A stretch of 50,239 nucleotides of DNA from CAYTLW01 sp964438735 (GTDB lineage: Bacteria > Myxococcota_A > UBA9042), in NCBI GenBank assembly GCA_964438735.1, contig CAYTLW010000048.1, positions 1-50,239 of the forward strand. The letters run 5' to 3'. The notes beneath the pieces were generated by a model, which searched no databases, was not told the origin of the DNA, and saw only the letters and a program-made list of their open reading frames with translations. This document shows, in pieces, positions 1 through 9,700 of this stretch; within the stretch, counting starts at the first letter, position 1, and every line of letters begins with the position of its first letter. The translations under genes and the position numbers were made by a program.

Positions 1-645
1 TTTGTTGTGTTTTTGTTTGTGGGCGCTTTCGGGGCGCAGCGTCCCCGCCCGCACGGGGTGTTGTGGGGGGGGGCGGGGGGGGGCGCCCGAGCCCGAAGAG
101 CCGGTCATGGCCGACACCCGCACGCGGCCGCTCAACAGCCCCGCCTTCGCCAGCGGCAACAGGGCCAGGGTGATGGCCGTCGCGAAGCAGCCGGGGCTGC
201 ACACCAGGCGCGCCTCCCGCAGGGGGCTGCGATCCAACTCGGGCATCCCGTAGGCGAAGCTGCCCAGCCGTTCGGGCTGTGGATGGGCGACCCCGTAGTA
301 GCGTTCGTAGGCGTCTGCATCCAGCAGCCGCATGTCGCCGCTGAGATCGACGACCCTCACGCCGAGATCGCCGTACTGCACGGCAATCTGGCCACTGACA
401 CGATGCGGCAGGCCGAGAAAGACCAGGTCCACACCAGGCGCCACCGCCTCGGCAGGCACGTCTTCGACCACCAGGTCGGTCAACCCGGCCAGGCTCTGGT
501 GCACGCTGTCGATGCGCTCGCCGATGTGATCCTTGGCCACCAGGCGCACCACCTCCACGCCCGGGTGCCACAGAAGGCTGCGCAACAACTCCGCACCGCC
601 GTAACCCGTAGCGCCGATGATCGCCACTCGCATCCTGGCTGCCAT
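1..645 (-). CDS. argC: N-acetyl-gamma-glutamyl-phosphate reductase, 3'-truncated by the window edge
   Basis: This is the NADPH-dependent cytoplasmic enzyme that reduces N-acetylglutamyl-5-phosphate to the semialdehyde in arginine biosynthesis. The first 215 residues are present; the family is usually about 310-350 long, so the C-terminal third lies outside the window. The N-terminus has the Rossmann fingerprint VAIIGATGYGGAELLR. The catalytic cysteine is in CSPGCFATA, and a GSSGSG loop follows. The start ATG (645-643) has AGGAGG about 8 bases upstream. Two G9 runs (65-73 and 75-83) encode a Pro-rich stretch, but the frame continues into a family-like QHPVRA segment, so I see no frameshift. 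It lies 70 bases downstream of the giant TPR gene on the same strand and may be co-transcribed with it. The paralogous lysine enzyme LysY is a less likely alternative. Confidence 0.9.
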   Translation of the reverse strand, partial: MAARMRVAIIGATGYGGAELLRSLLWHPGVEVVRLVAKDHIGERIDSVHQSLAGLTDLVVEDVPAEAVAPGVDLVFLGLPHRVSGQIAVQYGDLGVRVVDLSGDMRLLDADAYERYYGVAHPQPERLGSFAYGMPELDRSPLREARLVCSPGCFATAITLALLPLAKAGLLSGRVRVSAMTGSSGSGAPPRPPPQHPVRAGTLRPESAHKQKHNK

Positions 646-715
646 GAAGTCCTCCTGGGTTGTCCGCGCCGCGTCAGCAGAACAACGCGACGACGGAGTG
701 CCTGTTCTTCTAAAA

Positions 716-3700
716 TCAGAGGTTGTCGATCTCGTCGATCGCTTCTTGCAGGCCCGCTTCGAGGTCCAGCGCCTTGTTGAAGCACGCGCGCGCCTGCTTC
801 TTTTTGTCGCGCACCTTCCAGCAACGTCCCAGGCCCAACTGGGCCAGGGCCCGGTCGCTGTCGCTCACGTTCTTGCCGCGATGCCGGGCGACACGATCGA
901 ACTCCACCATGGCGCGCTGCACATCGGCCAGCGCCAGGCTGGTCCGACCCAGACCGAGCAGGGCATCGATTCGATCGGGCTCATTGCCCAGCGCCGTCCT
1001 GTAGGAGCGGCGCGCGTCTTCGTGACGTTCCAGGCGCTCCAACACGTCGGCCGCCTCCGCCGCGGCGTTGGCCAACTCTTTGCGTTTGCGTGAACGGCGC
1101 AGCCGGGCCACAACGGACTTCTGCAGCTCAACGGCCTGCTCCAGGTCTCCTCGAGCCACCAGCAAGCGGGCCAGGGGCTGGTTGACCTCCAACCGCTGGT
1201 CGTCGATCTCATGGGCCTGCTGGTAGACGCCGAGCGCCTCATCGGCCTGGTTCAGGCCCAACAAGGCCTCACCCAACTCGACCAGCACCGGGATTCGGTC
1301 GGCGCTGCCCTCGTCGAGCAGCCCCAGCCAGTGCCGCAAGCACTCCGCGCGCGCCTCGTGGCTCTCGCGCTGCGCATATACATCGCATAGCGCCCGATGG
1401 ACCTCCCAGCGGGTCGGCGAAATGCGCAGAATGCGCTGGTAGGCGCCGATCGCCTTGCGCGAATTGGCCAGCGGCCCGGCATACAGTCCGGCCAGGCGTT
1501 CGAGCATGGGGATCTGCTCCTCGCTGTCGGAGGACTCCCGAAGCACCTGCTCCAACCCCTCGGCGGCTTGCTCGGGATCATCGCTGCGCGACTGGCGCAG
1601 CGCGTGCAGGATGCCCAGATCGCTATCGTCGGGGACCAGCTTGCGCAGCTCCTCGATCCAAGCCAGGGCCACCTCGTCATCGCCTTCGTCGGCGGTGCGA
1701 ATCAACTCCCGCAGCAGGGCGATCCGCTCCAGGCGCGGCAGGTCGCCGGCCAGCCGTCGATTGGCGGCCTCGCGGTAGCCATCCAGGTCGTTATGCCGCA
1801 GGCAGATGTCCAACAAGGCTTCGTCGATGGCCGGATTGTTCGGGTCGTCCTCGCGCGCCTTCTCCAACGCCGCCCTGGCTTCCGCACCGCGGCCCATGTG
1901 GCTGCAGACCGTAGCCAGCTTGCGCAACACCAGCGTGCGCGCAGGCCCGGACCGGACCCCTGCGCTACGATGTCGATAGAGCTTCATCAACTGTCCCGGC
2001 TCGTCCTGATTGCGACGCTCCAAGAAGACAAAGGCCTCGTCGGAGGCTGGCGAGAGATCGAACGCCCGGTGGTAGAGATCGGCGGCGCCGGCGTCATCGG
2101 AGAGATGGTCTGCGCGCAGGCGGGCCGCCTCGCAGAGGGTGCGGACCTGATCTTCGGGTTCTTCGAGACGCTGAGCGAGGGTCAGCAAGGCGTCGGACAG
2201 GCGCGCGTGATCGCGAACTTCGCGCAGAAGGTCCACGAGCAACGTGGCGACGTCCGGATCATCAGCATCCAGTGCGGCCAACTGCTCGTAGGCATCGATG
2301 GCTGCGCCCTGGTTGTTGGTCGCCTGGGCGATTCCGCCGAGGCGATGCAGGATCACCCGCCTTTGATCGTCATCCGACGCGTGTGCCAGTCGGCGCCGGA
2401 GCAGCTCGAGAAGATCATCCCAGCGCTCGGCGTCGTCGTACAGGCTGTCCAGCGACTCCCAGGCATCGACACGGCTGGGATCCGCCTCGACCAGCTGCAG
2501 GAGCAGGGCCTCGGCGTCGGCCGAGGTGCTGTCGTTCGCTTCGTGATACTCCGCCGCGGCGGACAGAACGCGCACGCGCTCGGCGCCGGTCAATCCAGGC
2601 AGCGCCGTCTCGTACGCCAGCGCGACCACTTCCGGCCGGCCGGCCTGGGCCGCCAACGCGACGATGCGCTCGAGCAGTCCTTCGCTTGGAGACAGGCGCA
2701 CCTGCTTCATCAAGGTGTCGATCGCCTCCGCGGGCTGCTGCAGATGGTGTTCCTGAACGTCCGCAAGCTCGCGGAGCCCACGCAGCGACTCCAGACCACC
2801 GCCACGAAGTTCAAGCTGACTGTCGAGCACCCGCGCCAGATCGGTCCAACGCTCGGCATTGCGATACAGGCCCTCGAGGAATTGCAGCGACTGCGAGGCG
2901 TGGGCCGGGTGCAGGCTCAAGTCTTCCACAAGGGCGAGCGCGGCGGCGTGATCGGATTCGTCGCGCAACACGGCGCGCGCCTGATGAAGCGCCTCGCCCG
3001 GGCGGTTCATTTCGCTTCGGCAGAGTTCGGCGAGCTCCATTCGCAGCTCGGCTGCGCCCTCCACGTTGCCCTGCATCAAAGCGCGATCCAGGTCGCTGGC
3101 CAACTGCTCGGCATCGCCGGCTTCGCGTCGCAAGGCGAGCACGGCGTCGCGTGCATCTTCGCTGTCGGGCTCGATGTCCCAGGCCCGGGTCCACAGCTCC
3201 GCGGCGCGGGTCGGGTCATCCAGCTCGGCGGCGGCAAATCCAGCCGCCATCGCCACCACCGACAACGAGGTGGCGCTGTCCAGTTGCTCGCCGGCGACCA
3301 TCATCTCGACGCCATCGAGCCAGTCGCCCATCAGGTCATGCGCGCGCGCCAGTTCAGAGGCGTGCTCCACCAACGCCATGGACTCGTCGACCTCCGGGGC
3401 CGCATCCAACAACAACGCGACCGCCTCCGCCGCCCGGTCGGGCAGCAGGGCCAGATCGTCGGCCAATACCAACAAACCTGTGCTTCGTTCGGTGGCCGGC
3501 ACCTGGTCCAGGAAGAGGCGCTGCAGGGCCACGGCCTGCGCCGGCTGGCCCACATGCCGATAGACCGGAACCAGCGCCTCGGCCGCCTGGCGACAGAAAG
3601 CCTCGTCCTGGCAGCGGGATTTCAGGATGCCCCAGGTCTCCGGATCGGAGGGCGCCATCTCGATGAGATGTGCCGCCAAGGCGATCACCTCTGCTGGCTT

Positions 3701-6700
3701 GCCGCCGGTCACCGACAGGGTCGATTGCAGCGCTGGCAACGCGGTCTCGATGCGCTCGGGGGTGTCGGCAATTCGAACCAGTCGGCGTGCCCGCCCCAGG
3801 TCCGATGCGTCCAGCAGCTGCGCTCGCGCCAGCCACTCGGCGGCCAGGTCCAGGTCGCCCAATCGCTCTGTGGCGTGGGTGACCAGGGTTTCGAGAATCG
3901 CCCGCTGCTCGTCTGGCTCTTCGATGAGGTCCAGTTGCTGCAGGCGAGCGGTCATCCAGGTGCCCGGATCGCCGCTCGGATCGGTGCCTGAGATCACGCG
4001 TTCGAGCGTCTGCAAGGCGTCTGCATTGGGCAGCTCGTCGAGGCGCTCCATGAGGCGGATCGACAGCAAGGTCAGCGCATCCTCGTCACCGCCGACCGCG
4101 GCCAATTCGACGATCGCGGCGTGCAGGGCCGGGGGCTCGGCGTCGTCGAAGGTGATCTCGATCGACTTCGGCAACAGGCGCGCCAGCCGGGGTTTATCGT
4201 CCGCAGCCCGGGCTGCCACGACCGCCTCGTTCAGGGCGCCGCGCCAGGCGGTTTCATCCTGCAAGCGGAGAACGTCCAGGCGTCGATCCTGCAGGTCGAC
4301 CCGTTCCGGGTGCAACGCCAGGAGGCCGTCCAGGACCATCAGGCCGTGCTCGGGATCGCCAACCTTGTCGAGCCAGATATCCAGCGCGCGCTCCAGGAGC
4401 TCGGTGCGACGCGCTTCGTCCTGCTCGGCGCGATCTTCGAGATCGACAGCCAGCATCTCGAACTCGCCAGCGGCTTCGAGCAGGCCCTCCAGGCGTGTCC
4501 GCAGCTCTCGCTCTTCGCCTTCCTCCAGGGCCATGCGCAGGTAGGCGGAGGCGGTCTGATCGTCGCCGCCGGCCTGACTGACGTCGGCGGCGCGGGCCAT
4601 CAATTGCTGACGCAACGGCCCCTCGTCCGTCGACTCATAGGCGCCCAGCAGGGCCTCCGTCACGCGTTCGCGGCCGTCGTCGCCGGCGCCTTCGACCAGG
4701 CGATCCCACAACTCTCCGCGGTCGGGCTCATTGCGAGCCAGCGCGGCCAGGGCGTCGACGCTATCGAGTTCGTCTACCCCGCCGGCCAGTTCGGCGACGG
4801 TCTCCAGGCAGGCGCGGCGACGATCCGCGTCAGATGTGCTCTCTGCCTCGGCGCGGAGCAGGCCAGCGGCACGGGCCGGGTCGCTGTCGCGCAGGTGCAG
4901 GACGAGCAGGTCCACGAGTTCGGAATCTACCGACTTGCTGGCCGCTTGCACGCTGGCCAGTGCCTCGATGGCGGCGGCTTTATCGCCGTCCTTGAAGGCC
5001 AGCGCCTTCTCGGCGAAGCGGCGGGCACGCTCGTGGGCGGCCTCGAACGCGGCGCAGCGACCGGCCAGGGCGCCCCAGCGGGCGGCTGCATCGGCGCCTG
5101 TCGCCAGACTCTCGGCCTCCGTCTCCAACAGCTCCCAGAGGGGCTCGGTGATGCCGGCGTCGTCGGCGCACTCCTCGGCCAGGCGATAGAGGTCGGCGCT
5201 GTCGGCGGCCTCCGGGGTCTCGTGCAGCTGGGCTGAAATCAGCTCGAAGGCGGGCAGCGGCTCGTCCAGACGGGTCCGATGCAACTCCGCCAGCAGGGTA
5301 CGGGCCACGCGTCGAGCGTCGTCGTCCGCGGCGTGTTCGATGGCGTGCTGATAGTGAGCCACCATCCGGGCGAGGGCCTCGTCACCCTCCAGATCGTCGA
5401 GGATCGCGCCTCTGAGGGCCTGGGCGTCCTCGTGGCCGGGCGTGTCGGCCAGAATCTCGTCGAGGATGTCGGCGGCGGCGGCGTTGGCATCGCGGGTCAT
5501 GGCCCGCTCGACCAGGGCCAGTCGCACGACATTGCGGGCGTCCACATCCGACAATTCGCCGGCTGCCGAACGCAGCAGTGCCTCCGCTTCGTCCAGTTCG
5601 CCGACCGTCTCCGCCAGTCTGAACATCTCGCCCACGGCCTCGTCGTCGCGCGGGTCGCCGAGCACGACCTGCTGCCACTGGGACAAGGCCGATGCGGCGT
5701 CTTCGAGGTCCTTCTCCAGAGATGCGGCCAGCTCGGCGCGCTCTTTGCGCACGTCTACGGCGTCGGCAAAGCGGTCCAGGCGCTCCAGGCGCGCAGCCAC
5801 CAGCTCGGCCACCTGGCCGGCCGATGCGCGGGCTGCGATCTGGCGATCGAGCGCAGGTGCGGCGACGTCGGCGTCGGCGCTGGCTGCCAGGGCGGCCAGC
5901 GAGTCGTCGAGACGTTCGCTCTGCAAGCCGGCATCCAGCGCGCCGAGCACCAGTGCCAGGCGGGCGGCGGGTTCGGCGTCGGCCAGGGCGTCCAGTTGGC
6001 CGTGCGCGGCCCCCAGGCGCAACTCCGCGTGCTCGGAGTCCGTGGCGTAGACGGCCTGCCAGCCGGTCTCCAGGTGTGCGGCCAGGGCGGCGCGATCGTC
6101 GCCTGCTCGCAGCTGCTCTTCGATGACCCCGTACAGGACCAGGTCCGTTGGGGCCTCCGTGCGGGCGTCCAGCAAGGTCTGCAAGCTGCCGCCAGCGTCG
6201 CCAGCGGCGACCTGGTGCTCGGCCGCTCTTAGTGCCAGCGCCAGGCGGGAGTCCGCGTCGTCATTCCAGGTCCGCAATCGCAGCAGGTTGACCGCGAGGG
6301 GACCGTTTTCGCCACGACGTTCGTGGATGTCTACCAGTGCGGCGGCAGCTTCGGTGCGCGCGTCGACATCGTCGACCTCCACGACCGCGCTGTAGCTGCG
6401 CACAGCCGCGTCATCATCGCCCACCTCGACGGCCAGGCGGGCGTGCTCCAGGCGGGCGGCCAGCGATGCGGCCGGATCGGTGGCGGCTTCGACGCGCGCC
6501 TCCAGCACCGACAGGCGTGCGCTGGCGTCACCGCTGTCTTTGAGCAATGCGTCCAGTCCGTCCAATGCCTCGACGTCGGTGGGGTCGTCGGCCAGCATGG
6601 CGCGATAGACCTGGGCTACGGCGGAGACTTCGGCGTCTCCACGGCGCAGACCTTGTACCGCCAACAAGCGCAGCGCGCGCCGACGATCGCCCTCGGCAGC

Positions 6701-9700
6701 GTCCGCGGCTGCGGCCAGGGCTGCACCCACGCGCGTGGCGTCCGGGGCGCCTTCGGGCACGTCGGCCAGACGGGTCATCTCGTCCAGGATGCCGTCGTCA
6801 TCCGGTGTCGCCGCCAGTGCTGCGGCATGACTCTCGAACGCCAACGCCGGGTCGCCCATGTTCAGTTCACGCACGTTGGCCTGGCGTCGCCAGAGGACGC
6901 CCTTGTCGGCGGCCTCGGCCGCTTCGATGCGCAGGGTCAGCAGGGCATCGATTCGCTCGAACTCCGAGCGCTCTTCGAGGACGGGCTCGAGCCGCTCGGC
7001 CAACTCCTGGCGGGTTGGCGAGAGCCCCGCATCCGCGTCGGCGATCAGCAGGTCGAAGAGGTGACCAGCGGCCTGGTCATCGCTGCCGTCGGCGAACAAC
7101 AATTCCGCCCAGCGCGAAACCGCTGTATCTCGATCGTCCAGCTTCTCCTCGGCCAGCAGGGCGCCCTCACGGGTCAGCATCCGTTGCTCTTCGACCGCGT
7201 CGGGATCGTCTTCGCTGGCCTCCGCCAGCACCGCCAGCGCGGCGGTGAGCGCGGTGCCGAGATCGGCCGGTTCGCTGTGGTCCCGCAGCAATTGCAGGTG
7301 TGTCGCCCGCAGGGCCGCGGAGCCGGGCAGCGCCGCGGACCCACGAGCCGCAGCCTCGATGGCGTCGGCGTGCGCCGAGCGATCAGACGTGTGCACATCG
7401 ATCAGGCGAAGCCATGTGGACTCGCGATCTTCGGCGTCGAGCTCCCCGTCGAGACGCTGCTCCAGGATCAACGACAAGGCGTCGGCATCTTCGGCCTCTC
7501 GATACAGGGCCTCCAAAGCATCCAGGGCGTCGAGTGAGGTCTCGTCGGCCGAGCGCACCAAGGTCCACGCCTGGATCGCCGTCTCCTGCTGGTCCGCGGC
7601 CATGGCGTGACCGGCCCACCGGCGCAGCAACTCCAGGCGCACGTCGGCCTCAGCGGCCTGTACACCCTCGATTTCGCCGGCGCCGGACAAGGCGCAGATC
7701 AACGCGTCGAATTCCTCGACACGCTCCTGGATCTCGGCCGTGGCGGCGAGCCGCTCGAATGGTTCGAGGCGGTCTGGTGCGGCCAGCAGGGCCTCTCGCA
7801 GATGGCCCCAGGCGCGCTCGTGATCTTCCAACTGCGTGGCAGCCAGCTCCGCCATGTCGAAGAGCCGCTCGAGGTGGGCATCGCTGCCCTTTTCGATATC
7901 GGCGGCCAGCACGTCGTAGCAGCGCAGGATATCGTCGTGACGCTGGTGTTTGCGGGCGGCGGGCAGGAGGAGTTCGGCGGCGCCCTTGGCGTCCTCGGCG
8001 ACTTCCAGGCGAGCGGCGACGATGGCGAGCACGGTGTGATCGCTCTCAAAGAGCTCTTCGGCCTCGGCGATATTGTTCAGCACGGGCGCGGCGACGGCCA
8101 CAATGGCGGCCCCTTCGGCATCCAATTCGGCCAGCATCTCAATGCGTTCGACCGCGGCCTGGGAGCGAGCCTCGTGATCGTCCGCAGGCGAGGCGACAAA
8201 GGCCTCCAGCGCGGCTCCCAGCGCCTCGATATCGTCGCCATAACGCAACACTTCCAACAGGCCAGCCCAGGCCTCGCTGGAATCCGGCTGCTGTTCGGTG
8301 ACCAGTCGATAGAGTTCCTCTGCGCGCCCAGCATCGCCCAGGACCCCGTCACAGAGCGAAGCCGCCCGCAACAACGTGTACGACCGTTCCAGGCCCTCAG
8401 CAGCTTCGGCCAGGCGGATCAGCGCCTGAACAACGGCCGGCCAATCACCCTGCTCGGAACAGACCCGCTCGCTCAAGCGGATCAACTCCAGGTCATCGGG
8501 TCGCTCGACGAGGGCCAGGTCGATCGCCTGGCGGGCGATCTCGGGATCGGTGGCGTGCAGGAGCGCCTGCTCCACCGCCTGGACGAGCAGCTCGACGGCT
8601 GCCTCCCGGCCCGAATCCGGCGCGTCATCGGCGAGCATGACCTCGGCCAGCCCCACCAGGGCAGAGGGCACTTCTGGCTCGTTCTCGGCCGGCTCGGACA
8701 GGTCGCCAAGCCGTTGCGCGGCACCGGCGATGCCATCGAGGTCGCCGGCTTCGACCCGCCCGGCGAGCAGAGCGGACATGGCCTCATAGGCGCCCAAGGC
8801 GTCGCCCTGCTCCTCGCAGAGCGCCACGCGTTGGGCCATGTACATGTGCTGCAGTTCACCTTCGCTATGTTCGACCAGAATCGCCACGGCGAGCATCTGC
8901 AGGGCACCCTCACCGGCGGCGTCAGCGTGCTCCAGCAAGGTGCGGGCCACCTGGGCGACGAGCTCGGCATCGGGCTCGTCGGTCTCCATCAAGACCAGCA
9001 GGGCGTTGTGACCGCTGGCTGCGGCACCCGCCGCGTCGTTCAGCTCTTCGGCCTGCGCCTCGGCGGCCGCGAGCAGGGCCCGGGCCCGAGGATCGGCTTC
9101 CAGTCCCTCTGCGCGATCGTGCAACGAGTCGACATAGGCCTGTGCGCCGCTGCGATCGGAGCCGTGCATGGCGCGCAGATCGCCGAAATCGGAGCGAGAG
9201 AGCAGCGCACGGGAGATGGCCGCTGCGCCGATCTTGGAGTCGGGGTCCAGGTCCCGCAGCGCGGACGCAGCAACCTCGGCCGCAGCGCTATCGCCCAGTT
9301 CGGAGCGGGAGCGGACCAATTGCTCGAGCAATTCGATCTGCTCTGAGCGTTCCAGGTGCTCATCGCCCAGTCGAGTGTCCAACAACTCGACGAGCTCAGC
9401 GTGTTGGCCGGTCGCGGCATACAGTCGAGTGAGCCCCCGGCGGGCTGCCATGTGGTCCTTTTGCAAGGACAACAACGCGCCGTACAGCTCGATGGCCTTG
9501 TCGTTCGCAGCGGCCGCTTCTGACAGGCCAGCAGACTCCTCCAGGATGGCGATCCGGTCGTCGCCCTCGACCAATTCGGCCAGGCGCGTCAGGGCGTCGA
9601 GCAGGCCGGCATCATCACTTGAGCGTCGGCTGGCTTCTTCCAGCAGGCGCAGGGATTGCACATCGTCGGGCGCGTCGGCGACCACGCGGGCGAGCGTATT

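Noticed and set aside
1..110. G-rich start of the window considered as low-quality or chimeric sequence
   Set aside because: The argC frame stays open through it and the residues beyond (QHPVRA) still fit the family, so it is kept as coding.
1397..3991. Plus-strand open frame of 864 codons inside the giant TPR gene
   Set aside because: It is the antisense shadow of a GC-rich coding region, with Gln/Arg/Gly-rich composition and no domain; many similar plus-strand frames line the TPR gene.
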